From Halomonas sp. (GTDB lineage Bacteria; Pseudomonadota; Gammaproteobacteria; Pseudomonadales; Halomonadaceae): DNA of 64,000 nt. The stretch's first letter is position 1, and each line of letters begins with the position of its first letter. Positions 8,691 through 17,377 of this stretch are shown piece by piece. The translations under genes were made by a program, and so were the position numbers. Where the stretch lies: the NCBI RefSeq assembly GCF_020832045.1, contig NZ_JAFIFK010000032.1, forward strand, positions 38,600 to 102,599, read 5' to 3'. Below the pieces are notes generated by a model. It was not told the DNA's origin. It worked only from the letters and a program-made list of their open reading frames with translations, and did not search any database.

Positions 8691-10864
8691 CTTATTGGCT
8701 CGTCGATTCATTAGTCTATCTGCTGTATGGCCTCAAGTGGCTGGCCATCGTGTTGGCGGTGATCATGCTGGTGCTCGGCATCGATGATCTTTTCATCGAT
8801 CTCGTCTACTGGACGCGGCGTCTCAAGCGCCGCCTGGGTGTCTACCGGCACCAGCCACGGGCCGACGAAGCGCGACTTTATAAAGCCAAGGAACAGCCAC
8901 TCGCGGTGATGATCCCGGCATGGCAGGAAAAAGGGGTCATAGGTGAAATGGCACGCCTGGCGGCGCATCATCTCGACTACGAGAATTACCAGATATTCGT
9001 CGGCACCTACCCCAACGATCCCGATACCCAACAAGAAGTCGACGTCGTCTGCCAGCAGTTCAACAATGTGCACAAGGTAGTCTGTGCACGCCCCGGCCCC
9101 ACCAGCAAGGCAGACTGCCTCAACAACGTCATCGATGCCATTCTGCGCTTCGAGCAGGCGGCGGGCATCTCGTTTGCCGGCTTCGTGCTGCACGATGCCG
9201 AGGATGTCATCTCGCCGCTCGAACTCCGCTTGTTCAATTATCTGCTGCCCGCCAAGGATCTGGTTCAGGTACCGGTGTTCCCCTTCGTACCGCGCGCCCG
9301 CAACTTCAACGGTAGCCACTACATCGATGAGTTCGCCGAGTATCACGGTAAGGACGTGACGGTACGCGAGGCACTGGCCGGGCAGGTCCCAAGCGCCGGT
9401 GTCGGCACCTGCTTCAGCCGTAAAGCCATACTTACCCTGCTCGAAGAGGGCGACGGCATCGCCTTCGATACCTGGAGCCTGACTGAAGACTACGATATCG
9501 GTTTTCGCCTCAAGCAGAAGGGGCTGACGGGCATCCTCGCCCACTATTCGGTTAGCGATTCCACACTCTCGCCCTTTCGCGAGCAACGCTGGGGCGCCAG
9601 CGAGTTCACCAGCAACCTCATCTGCGTACGAGAGCATTTCCCAAAGCGCCTGAGTGCCATCATTCGGCAGAAATCGCGCTGGATCACCGGCATCGTCTTT
9701 CAGGGCACCAGGAGCCTCGGCTGGCGCGGAAATCTGGCCACGCTCTACTTTCTGTGGCGCGACCGCCGTGGACTGATCGCCTATCCGGTCGGGCTGCTGG
9801 TCAATCTGTTGTTCCTGCTCCTACTGGCGCTCTGGATCAGCAGCTGGCTGTTGCCCGATACCTGGCGCTTCCCGCCGATATTGGTAGGCGATCTGCTGTT
9901 CTGGCTACTGGTGATAAACGGTGTCCTGCTGCTCAATCGTCTGTTGCAACGCGGCTATTTCGTCACCGTCTACTACGGCTTCGTTCAGGGCCTGCTCTCG
10001 ATGCCACGCATGATGTGGAGCAACCTGATCAACTTCCTGGCCAACCTGCGCGCCTTTCGCATCTACTTCGCCTCCGGCAAAGAACGACGCCTGGCCTGGG
10101 ACAAGACCACGCATGAGTTTCCCGTTTTGAGTGAGGCTCGGCGCAACCCCGTCGGGGGCATTCTGATCGCGAAGGGCTTTATCGACCAAGCGACGCTGAA
10201 TGACGTACTGGCCAGCCCGCGCCAGCGGCGCCTGGGTCGCGAGTTGCTGCGGCGTGGTCATGTCACCAGCCGACAGCTGGCGGAAGCGCTCGCTGAGCAA
10301 TCGGGTCAGCGCTGGCAGGAGATAGATCCGTTCACGCTGAAGCGCGAAGTGGTCGAACTGCTGCCCGCCAAACTCGCACTGCGCTATGCGGTACTGCCTA
10401 TCGCGGAAGAGAACGGCGTGCTGATACTCGCCAGTGAGGACCCACTCAGTCCGGTGGTGGTAGGTGCGCTGCGTCGCCAGACCCAACGCGACATCGGCTT
10501 TCGCATCGTGCCCCAGGGTCGCGTGACGGTAGGGCTGCGCTACTGGTACCTGAAGGAAGAGATACCGCCGGCTTTGAGCTCACGGGCTACGAACCCGATC
10601 CCGCAGGACGAGGATGATGCCCTGATGGAGGCTTATTGCCGTCATCAGCTGCTGCTCGGTGAGTTGATCCAGGAGCGAGGCCATCTCCCCGTTCAAATGA
10701 TGAATCAGGCGCTGATCGACTTCGACCCCGAAGCCAGCTCGCTCGGCCAGCATCTGCTGCAGAGAGGACTCATCAGCGAAGCCACGCTGAAGCAGGCCAT
10801 CGAAGAGCAGGCTAAAGAACAGGCTGCCGCCATGAACGTGCTGCGCCAGCAAGGTGAAAAATGA
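8687..10864 (+). CDS. nfrB: NfrB-like inner-membrane glycosyltransferase with MshEN domain
   Basis: 725 residues from ATG 8687, overlapping the wecB stop. Residues 1-42 hold membrane segments. A family-2 glycosyltransferase domain follows (VMIPAWQEK, HDAEDVISPLE, QKSRWITG = QxxRW), then several transmembrane helices (about residues 365-440). From about residue 488 to the end there are two stretches of the GspE/MshEN N-terminal fold (GGILIAKGFIDQATLNDVLA; LGELIQERGHLPVQMMNQAL), known in other proteins to bind c-di-GMP. This is the exact build of E. coli NfrB (745 residues), the phage N4 receptor component that synthesises a ManNAc-containing surface glycan. c-di-GMP control is an inference from the domain. 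Confidence 0.9.
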   Translation: MTYWLVDSLVYLLYGLKWLAIVLAVIMLVLGIDDLFIDLVYWTRRLKRRLGVYRHQPRADEARLYKAKEQPLAVMIPAWQEKGVIGEMARLAAHHLDYENYQIFVGTYPNDPDTQQEVDVVCQQFNNVHKVVCARPGPTSKADCLNNVIDAILRFEQAAGISFAGFVLHDAEDVISPLELRLFNYLLPAKDLVQVPVFPFVPRARNFNGSHYIDEFAEYHGKDVTVREALAGQVPSAGVGTCFSRKAILTLLEEGDGIAFDTWSLTEDYDIGFRLKQKGLTGILAHYSVSDSTLSPFREQRWGASEFTSNLICVREHFPKRLSAIIRQKSRWITGIVFQGTRSLGWRGNLATLYFLWRDRRGLIAYPVGLLVNLLFLLLLALWISSWLLPDTWRFPPILVGDLLFWLLVINGVLLLNRLLQRGYFVTVYYGFVQGLLSMPRMMWSNLINFLANLRAFRIYFASGKERRLAWDKTTHEFPVLSEARRNPVGGILIAKGFIDQATLNDVLASPRQRRLGRELLRRGHVTSRQLAEALAEQSGQRWQEIDPFTLKREVVELLPAKLALRYAVLPIAEENGVLILASEDPLSPVVVGALRRQTQRDIGFRIVPQGRVTVGLRYWYLKEEIPPALSSRATNPIPQDEDDALMEAYCRHQLLLGELIQERGHLPVQMMNQALIDFDPEASSLGQHLLQRGLISEATLKQAIEEQAKEQAAAMNVLRQQGEK

Positions 10865-13800
10865 AATATCCGCTGATGTTAGGGCTGCTGGTGCTACCCA
10901 GCCTGTCCGCTGTAAACGCCGATGATCTCGGCGATTTCGACGCCTTTCGTAGCTACCCATATCTCGACCGTGGCTATCGCGAGGCCGAGCGCAACGACTG
11001 GCGCGAGGTGGAACGTACCATGCGCCACCTGCTGGAACGTGTGCCGCAGCACCAGGAGGCCCAGCGACTGCTGGTCCAGGCACTGGCGCAGCAGCACCGT
11101 TTTGAAGCCGCCGAACAGGCGGCGCTTAGGCTGGGCGAGGCCGAAGGAGCGACACTACTGGAGCTGCGCTTGGCCTGGATCGAGCAGGACCCGCCCAACC
11201 GCGAGCGCGTCCAGGCATGGTTGGAAGAAGCCCACGACGAAACACGCGAACGGTTGTGGCTGGCCTACGCTCAGTCGCTGGAACAGCGCGCAGGTACCTC
11301 TGAGGCGCTGACCTGGCTCGGTGGGCTCGAACCGAACGGGGACGAAACGCCATTGCGACGCTGGCGCGCCGGTTTGGCCGAACAGCTTCAGGACTGGCCC
11401 CGGGTGGAACGGGAACTGGCCTCCCTGGCCGACCGAAACCAACTGAGCGACGACGACTGGCAGCGCTTGATGATCGCCCATCTGCAGGCCAGCAACCTGG
11501 ACGCCGCCGACGCCCTGTTGGCTCAAGCACCGGACCCCGAGCGCGGCCGCAAGATGCTCATAGTTGCCAGCCAACGTGCCGTTGCCAGCCAGGACCATGA
11601 GCAGGCCAAGCAGTGGCTGCTGGAGCTCGCCACCATGCAGAGCCTGACACGAGAGCAGCAGATGAGCCTGATCGAGCTGGCCCGCGAGACCCGCGATCTC
11701 GAACTCTTTACCGCCTTGGGCCGCGACTCCGGGGTGAGCTGTCTCGACCGCACCCAGTGGCTAGCCGATCATGCCGAGTCTCGGGCTCGCCAGGAACTCG
11801 CCACCTGTCTCCCCGGCGAGGATCCAGGGCAGTGGCTGGTACTCGCGCAGCAGTTGGAAGCCTTCGATGTGCTCGAGCAGCATACGCTCGAAGGGTCTCA
11901 GGAAAGCCAACGTCAGGCACTGTTGCTAGAGCTTTGGCAAGGGAGTGGCGATACCCGTCGTGCACGCGATTGGCTGGCCGCGCAGCCTGAGTCGCCCTTC
12001 ACTCTCCGGCAGCGCGCCGAACTGTACCAACAGGCGGGCGAGACGGCGCAGGCCGCCAACATGTGGGAGCGTTTGCACCGCCTCGATGACGACCCGGCAG
12101 CGCTCGATCAAGCCAGTTATCTGTATCTCGAACTTGACCAGCCCGAACGCGCCCTGGCACTGCTTGAGCCGGCCTTCGACCGCTACGGTAGCAACCTGCC
12201 CCGGCGTATCCTGACGCGCCTAGCATCGCTCTATGCCAACCCCGATCACCCGATGCCGCCCCAACGCGCCGCGGCCCTGCTGCCGGTGCTCGCAGAAGAA
12301 CCGCGTCGTCTACTGCTAGTACGGCTGGCAAGCGAGGACATGTGTGATGTCGTTTCACGCAGCATCGGTGAAACACCTACCCAAGCCGGCGAGTGGCATG
12401 CCCTGGGCACCTGCGCTATGCCAGAAAGACCCGGAGAAGCGGTGGTGCACTACCGCCAGGCGCTCGCCATGGGCGATTCGCAGAGCCAACTGCCGCTTGC
12501 CTACGCCCTGCAGGCTGCCGGCGACGCCCCGGCGGCCTATTCGCTGTGGCAAACACTTGCACCCGAGACACTCGACTCCGCCGCCGCCATGGCCGCCGCA
12601 CGCAGTGCCGTGGCTGTAGGCGAAACAGCTCAGGCAGAGCACTTTTGGACACATGGCGAACCGCAGCATGGCGATGATTGGCAGACAGGCGCCGACATTG
12701 CGCTCGCCCTCGGCAACACCGAAGCTGCACGGCAACGTCAACGTCAAGCCCTGGAGCACGAGCCTCAAGCGGAACGCTACTACTCCGCTGCGGCCACCGC
12801 TCGCACCTTGGGCGACGAAGCGCAGGCCAATGCCTGGCTGGCAGAGGCAGCCGAGCTGGCGCCCGACAACCCGATCTATCGACTCGACCACGCATTGCGC
12901 CTGGCCACTAGCGATGACGAGGTACAGCGCCAAGACGCCCTTCCCTTGCTGGAGCGCAGCCTGGCGGCCTACCCCGAAAACCATCAGCTGCGCGAGACAC
13001 TGGCGGCGCGCCATATCGAAGCGGGAGACAATCCGGCTGCGCGACAGCGGCTGCGTGAAGGCATCGACCTGGTGCGCCGGCCCCTCCACGTGGGTGACGA
13101 GACGCCTGCCGAACTGATCCAGAGACACTACCAGATGCGGCGTCAACACGAGACCCTGTCAAGGCGCAACCGCGTGTCGCTGACAGCCACGTCGTCCCCT
13201 GCCGCGGTTACGGCAACCGAGCGAAACCAGCGTCGACAGAGCACCTCCACTCTCACCTGGGATCACGCCCTGGGCGATGAACCGATTCGCAACGGACGCC
13301 AGCTCGCCCTGTTCGGACGCGTGCAGCATAGCGGCTCGCTGGGAAGCAACGACCGTTTGGGCACCGGTGTCGGTCTGCGAGCCAAGCCGTTTGCTGCCCA
13401 GAACGTGAACTTCATTACTGAGCTCTACCACGAGCAAGATATTAACGGTGACGATACGGACGATACGGACGATACGCGTACCGAACCGCTGCTGCGCATG
13501 ATGGCCAGCTTTCTCGATCAGGGGGAATTCCGTAACGATTGGCGTACCGACGAGACCCACTGGCAGGAACGCTCCCTCTATACTGACTTGGCATGGTGGA
13601 CGCGCTCAGGCAACAAGAGCGCTCTAGCGCGCTATCGCTATGGCCAGGCTTACACGCTGCCAGTGGAAAGCCCACAGACGCTGATGCCTTACGTCATGGC
13701 CCAGGCCAGCGCCAGCGAGGAGGAGCGCTGGGAGCACGATACGCGGGTCGGTGTCGGGCTGCGTTGGCAGCGCTGGTTCGACGAGGATAGCTACAACGCC

Positions 13801-13905
13801 TACCGCGGTAACGTCGCCCTGCGCGTGGAGTACCAACATTCCCTGGGCGGCGAGTTGCACGATAACGAAGGCGGCTTCATGGCCGGCCTGGAGGTCAATT
13901 TTTGA
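10861..13905 (+). CDS. nfrA: NfrA-like outer-membrane glycan exporter
   Basis: 1014 residues from ATG 10861, overlapping nfrB by ATGA. It has a signal peptide (about 1-20) and about 700 residues of degenerate TPR-like helical repeats. From about residue 780 there is a beta-rich region with alternating polar and hydrophobic strands ending in an aromatic C-terminus (LEVNF), typical of an outer-membrane barrel. This is the E. coli NfrA design (990 residues). NfrA serves as the outer-membrane phage N4 receptor and glycan export channel. Sequence similarity is strongest by architecture and operon order, so the assignment rests on both. Confidence 0.86.
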   Translation: MKYPLMLGLLVLPSLSAVNADDLGDFDAFRSYPYLDRGYREAERNDWREVERTMRHLLERVPQHQEAQRLLVQALAQQHRFEAAEQAALRLGEAEGATLLELRLAWIEQDPPNRERVQAWLEEAHDETRERLWLAYAQSLEQRAGTSEALTWLGGLEPNGDETPLRRWRAGLAEQLQDWPRVERELASLADRNQLSDDDWQRLMIAHLQASNLDAADALLAQAPDPERGRKMLIVASQRAVASQDHEQAKQWLLELATMQSLTREQQMSLIELARETRDLELFTALGRDSGVSCLDRTQWLADHAESRARQELATCLPGEDPGQWLVLAQQLEAFDVLEQHTLEGSQESQRQALLLELWQGSGDTRRARDWLAAQPESPFTLRQRAELYQQAGETAQAANMWERLHRLDDDPAALDQASYLYLELDQPERALALLEPAFDRYGSNLPRRILTRLASLYANPDHPMPPQRAAALLPVLAEEPRRLLLVRLASEDMCDVVSRSIGETPTQAGEWHALGTCAMPERPGEAVVHYRQALAMGDSQSQLPLAYALQAAGDAPAAYSLWQTLAPETLDSAAAMAAARSAVAVGETAQAEHFWTHGEPQHGDDWQTGADIALALGNTEAARQRQRQALEHEPQAERYYSAAATARTLGDEAQANAWLAEAAELAPDNPIYRLDHALRLATSDDEVQRQDALPLLERSLAAYPENHQLRETLAARHIEAGDNPAARQRLREGIDLVRRPLHVGDETPAELIQRHYQMRRQHETLSRRNRVSLTATSSPAAVTATERNQRRQSTSTLTWDHALGDEPIRNGRQLALFGRVQHSGSLGSNDRLGTGVGLRAKPFAAQNVNFITELYHEQDINGDDTDDTDDTRTEPLLRMMASFLDQGEFRNDWRTDETHWQERSLYTDLAWWTRSGNKSALARYRYGQAYTLPVESPQTLMPYVMAQASASEEERWEHDTRVGVGLRWQRWFDEDSYNAYRGNVALRVEYQHSLGGELHDNEGGFMAGLEVNF

Positions 13906-14789
13906 TGCGAATCTTGACGATGACGCTGGCATTCCTGTTGGCGCTGTCGGCACATGCCGACGAGCACCTGTTCTATCAGCCGCATAACAGTGATGCCGCT
14001 CTCAGTGACAGCGAGTGGCAAACTCTCTGGCGCAGTACGGTGGAGCACGGTGTGGAAACGCTGATCGTGCAGTGGACGCGCCATGGCGACGACGACTTCG
14101 GCGGTAGCGATGGGTGGCTAGCGGTTACCCTGCGTGCCGCCCAGCGGGAAGGTCTGGGCTTGATTCTCGGGCTGCGCCACGATCCGGAGTATTACAACAT
14201 ACTCCCTGACGACCAGCGCTTCGCCAGCTACTGGTATCAGCAGTCGAGCCACGGCCTGGCCCAGCATGAAGCGCTGGGGGAATGGGGTCTCGATGTCGAG
14301 GGTTGGTACATGCCGCTCGAACTCGACGACTACCTGTTCGAAAATCCGGCTACCCGAAGAGAGCTCGAAACCCAGTTGAGGTCGCTGGCCTCGCGTCTCG
14401 ATCGGCCGCTGCATATCAGCGCTTTCACGGGGGGAATTCTCTCTCCCGATGTGTATGCCCGCTGGCTGGGCGAGCTCGCGGATGCCGGCATACAGGTGTG
14501 GTGGCAGGACGGCCACGGCACCCAGGCACTGCCCCTCCCGGTCAGAGAGGCCTACGCCGAAGCGCTGGACTGCCGTATCGGCATCGTACGAGAGGCGTTC
14601 GTTCAGATCAGCGAGCCTGACGCCCCCTTCCAGGCCATTCCTGGCGAGCCGGCCCAGGTCCCCGCCTGCCATCCAAGCGCCGTGTTCTCGCTGCGCTATC
14701 GCCCTTGGGCCGATATGTTGCGGTCAAACTCGAGCGACAGCGCCCTTAGTGCCGCAGCCCCGGCCAGGCAGGCAGCGAAGCTAAAGTGA
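13905..14789 (+). CDS. YbcH-like secreted DUF4434-type protein
   Basis: 294 residues from ATG 13905 in a TGATG overlap with nfrA. A signal peptide (MRILTMTLAFLLALSAHA) is followed by a TIM-barrel-like domain with LIVQWTRHGDDDFGG, LGLILGLRHDPEYY and VEGWYMPLELDD, the DUF4434 glycoside-hydrolase-like pattern. E. coli has the same order nfrB-nfrA-ybcH. A periplasmic glycan-trimming role is an inference. The last 9 bp overlap the convergent yhiN-like gene. Confidence 0.75.
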   Translation: MRILTMTLAFLLALSAHADEHLFYQPHNSDAALSDSEWQTLWRSTVEHGVETLIVQWTRHGDDDFGGSDGWLAVTLRAAQREGLGLILGLRHDPEYYNILPDDQRFASYWYQQSSHGLAQHEALGEWGLDVEGWYMPLELDDYLFENPATRRELETQLRSLASRLDRPLHISAFTGGILSPDVYARWLGELADAGIQVWWQDGHGTQALPLPVREAYAEALDCRIGIVREAFVQISEPDAPFQAIPGEPAQVPACHPSAVFSLRYRPWADMLRSNSSDSALSAAAPARQAAKLK

Positions 14790-15986
14790 TTGGCCGCAGG
14801 CCACACCCGATGCCCAGGCCCACTGGAAGTTGTAGCCGCCGAGTTCACCGGTCACGTCGAGAACTTCACCGATGAAGCGCAGCTGAGGCAGGCCCTCGAC
14901 GCTGAAGTCCTTCGACGAGATCGCAGCGGTATCGACGCCACCCAGCGTCACCTCGGCGGTACGCCAGCCCTCGGTGCCGGCGGGCTTGAGCCGCCAGGCC
15001 CCCAAGCGGGCCTGCCAGGTTTCGATTCGCGTATTGGAAAGCTCGGCCAACGGCGGGTCCTCGTCGTGCCACTCGACCAGCGCCTGGGCCAAACGTCGGG
15101 GCAGCCGCTCACCAAGCCAGGTGGAAAGCTGACGGCGCGGCGTGGTAGCGCGAGCCTGCGCCAGGGCGCCGGCAATCTCGCACGCGGGCAATAGATCGAT
15201 CTCGAGTTCGTCGCCGGGCTGCCAGTAGCTGGATATCTGCAACATGCCCGGACCGGAAAGGCCGCGGTGGGTGAACAGCATCGGCTCGCGATAGCGACGC
15301 TCGCGCCCCGGGCCCAATCGCTGATCGTCACGCACGACGCCGACCGCCACCTCACAGCTCACTCCGGCTAGCTCGGCCGCCCGTGCTTTCCACTGCGAGG
15401 TCAAGGTGAACGGCACCAGCGCCGGGCGCGTCTGCGTGACTGCCAGACCGAACTGGCGAGCGACGTCATAGCCGAAACCGGTGGCTCCCATGGTAGGAAT
15501 GGAAAGCCCGCCGGTAGCAATCACCACTGCGCCGGTATCGAAACTCCCACCAGAAGTGGTGAGCCGCATGCCCTCGCCTCTCCGCTCGATCCGCTCCACC
15601 GAGGTATTGAGGCACAGCTCGACACCGGCCCACTCGCACTCGGTCAGCAGTACGTCGAGCATGTCCTTGGCGGAGTGAGCGCAGAAAAGCTGCCCTGGCG
15701 CCTTTTCCACATAATCCATGCCGTGGCGTTCCACCAGCTCGACGAAGTGCTCGGGGCGATAACGCTTCAAGGCTGAAATACAGAAGTGGGGATTGGCAGA
15801 GAAGAAGTTGGCCGGCCCGGTGGCCAGGTTGGTGAAGTTGCAGCGCCCGCCGCCGGACATCAGGATCTTGCGGCCCGGCTTTTTGGCGTGATCGAGCACC
15901 AGCACGCGCCGCCCCGCATAGCCGGCGGTGAGGGCGCACATCAGCCCGGCCGCACCCGCGCCTATCACTACCACATCCGGTTGCAT
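14781..15986 (-). CDS. YhiN/HI0933-family flavoprotein
   Basis: 401 residues from ATG 15986 (GGTGGAG six bases ahead); a longer frame to 16031 has no ribosome site. The FAD-binding Rossmann motif GAGAAGLMCAL is at residues 8-18, followed by the family block GRKILMSGGGRCNFTN. Other marks are VVIATGGLSIPTMGATGFGY and a C-terminal GEVLDVTGELGGYNFQWAWASG. This is the HI0933/BaiN-type NAD(P)/FAD-dependent oxidoreductase. The physiological substrate is not known. It stands alone and ends convergently with the ybcH-like gene. Confidence 0.9.
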   Translation of the reverse strand: MQPDVVVIGAGAAGLMCALTAGYAGRRVLVLDHAKKPGRKILMSGGGRCNFTNLATGPANFFSANPHFCISALKRYRPEHFVELVERHGMDYVEKAPGQLFCAHSAKDMLDVLLTECEWAGVELCLNTSVERIERRGEGMRLTTSGGSFDTGAVVIATGGLSIPTMGATGFGYDVARQFGLAVTQTRPALVPFTLTSQWKARAAELAGVSCEVAVGVVRDDQRLGPGRERRYREPMLFTHRGLSGPGMLQISSYWQPGDELEIDLLPACEIAGALAQARATTPRRQLSTWLGERLPRRLAQALVEWHDEDPPLAELSNTRIETWQARLGAWRLKPAGTEGWRTAEVTLGGVDTAAISSKDFSVEGLPQLRFIGEVLDVTGELGGYNFQWAWASGVACGQSL

Positions 15987-16143
15987 GCTCCACCTACGCC
16001 GCTTGGGTTGCCACTCCTCAGGGCTGCGCATTCTAGCAGCAGAAATGAAACAAGCCCATGGCGGTCAAGCATCTCCTTACCATCACAGAGCCTAATCCTG
16101 CCTACCCGCTGAGAGCCCCGCCTCCGACATCATCCCGCTTGTG

Positions 16144-16160
16144 TACAATCATTGTATAAT
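16144..16160 (+). promoter_or_regulatory. Inverted repeat and -10 box upstream of the RND operon
   Basis: A 13-bp palindrome TACAATCATTGTA (16144-16156) overlaps a consensus -10 hexamer TATAAT (16155-16160), about 115 bp before the efflux genes. The surrounding 40 bp are AT-rich in a GC-rich genome. A TetR-type repressor site is the natural reading. No regulator gene is adjacent, and the -35 element is unclear. Confidence 0.45.
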
Positions 16161-16276
16161 TATATACGCTAGGCGTTTTCGCATTGTTGTCACACTTGCA
16201 GCACCAAGAATAAGTAGCCTGATAAAGGATGCCAGGATGGCACCCTCTCATGCCGCCAAAATGACAAGAGCCACCC

Positions 16277-17377
16277 ATGACCATATCGCGCAATTCTTTT
16301 CCGGGGGCCTGGCGCTGGCTTGCGCCGCTCTGCGTTCTGCTGATCGTGTCGCTACCGCTAGCCGCCCAGGACCGCACCTCCGTCATCGGCGCCCGAGCCG
16401 AAGTCCAGCCTTGGTCCGACCCGCTTGAAGCACTGGGCACCCTGCGTGCCGACGAGAGCGTGACGCTATCGGCCACGGTAACGGAGATTGTCGCCGAGCT
16501 GAACTTTCGAGATGGCGAAGCGGTAGAAGCCGGCCAACTGCTGATCCGCTTGGAAGACGGTGAAGTACAGGCCCAGCTGCGCGCCGCCCAGGCCCTGCGC
16601 GATGAGCGCCGCAGCGCCGTCGACCGCCTGAGCCAACTGCAGAACCGTAACATGGCGCCTCGCGCCGACGTGGAAGACAGCCAAGCCCGGCTGCGCCAGG
16701 TTGAAGCGGACATACAGGGGCTGGAAGCGCGGCTAACCAATTACCGACTACGCGCTCCCTTCGAGGGCGTGGTCGGGTTTCGCAACATCAGTGTCGGCAG
16801 CCTGGTCACCCCTGGCACCGAACTGGTCACCCTCGACAAGCTTGACGTCATGAAGCTCGACTTCAGCGTGCCGGAGCTTCACCTGGCGATACTCGAGCCA
16901 GGCCTGGCGCTCTCGGCGCGCAGCGTGGCCTTCCCCGATGAGATATTCGAGGGCGAGGTGAGCAGCATCGGCTCGCGGGTCGACCCGGTCAGCCGCAGCG
17001 TGACGATTCGTGCCGAAATCGACAATCCTGAGCTGCGCCTTCGCCCAGGCATGCTGATGGAAGTGGTCCTGCAACGCAGCCCGCGGCAGGCCGTTGTCAT
17101 CCCCGAATCGGCATTGATCCCCAGTGGAGACCGACAATACGTGCTGGTGATCGACGAGGCCGACGAGAACCGCGTGGAGCGTCGCGAAGTGCGCGTCGGT
17201 GAGCGGCGCATCGGCCAGGCCGAGGTGCGCGAAGGGCTGGAGCCCGATGAACTGGTGGTCTCCCATGGCGTTCAGCGTGCCAGAGAAGGCGATCGCGTGA
17301 AGCTACTGGGTGTTGCCAGCGATGAAACGTCGATTCGCGAAATTCTCGAAGCGCATCGCGACGAGGGTGACACCTGA
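16277..17377 (+). CDS. RND efflux membrane-fusion (periplasmic adaptor) protein
   Basis: 366 residues with an N-terminal hydrophobic signal (about 12-30). The lipoyl-like half motifs are VAELNFRDGEAVEAGQLLIRLED and LRAPFEGVVGFRNISVGSLV. A coiled-coil hairpin lies between them, and the beta-barrel block GEVSSIGSRVDPVSRSVTIRAEI follows. This is the HlyD/AcrA-type adaptor linking an inner-membrane pump to an outer-membrane channel. The stop codon overlaps the start of the pump gene. No outer-membrane factor is encoded nearby, so a shared TolC-like channel is expected. The drug or metabolite range cannot be told from sequence. Confidence 0.92.
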   Translation: MTISRNSFPGAWRWLAPLCVLLIVSLPLAAQDRTSVIGARAEVQPWSDPLEALGTLRADESVTLSATVTEIVAELNFRDGEAVEAGQLLIRLEDGEVQAQLRAAQALRDERRSAVDRLSQLQNRNMAPRADVEDSQARLRQVEADIQGLEARLTNYRLRAPFEGVVGFRNISVGSLVTPGTELVTLDKLDVMKLDFSVPELHLAILEPGLALSARSVAFPDEIFEGEVSSIGSRVDPVSRSVTIRAEIDNPELRLRPGMLMEVVLQRSPRQAVVIPESALIPSGDRQYVLVIDEADENRVERREVRVGERRIGQAEVREGLEPDELVVSHGVQRAREGDRVKLLGVASDETSIREILEAHRDEGDT

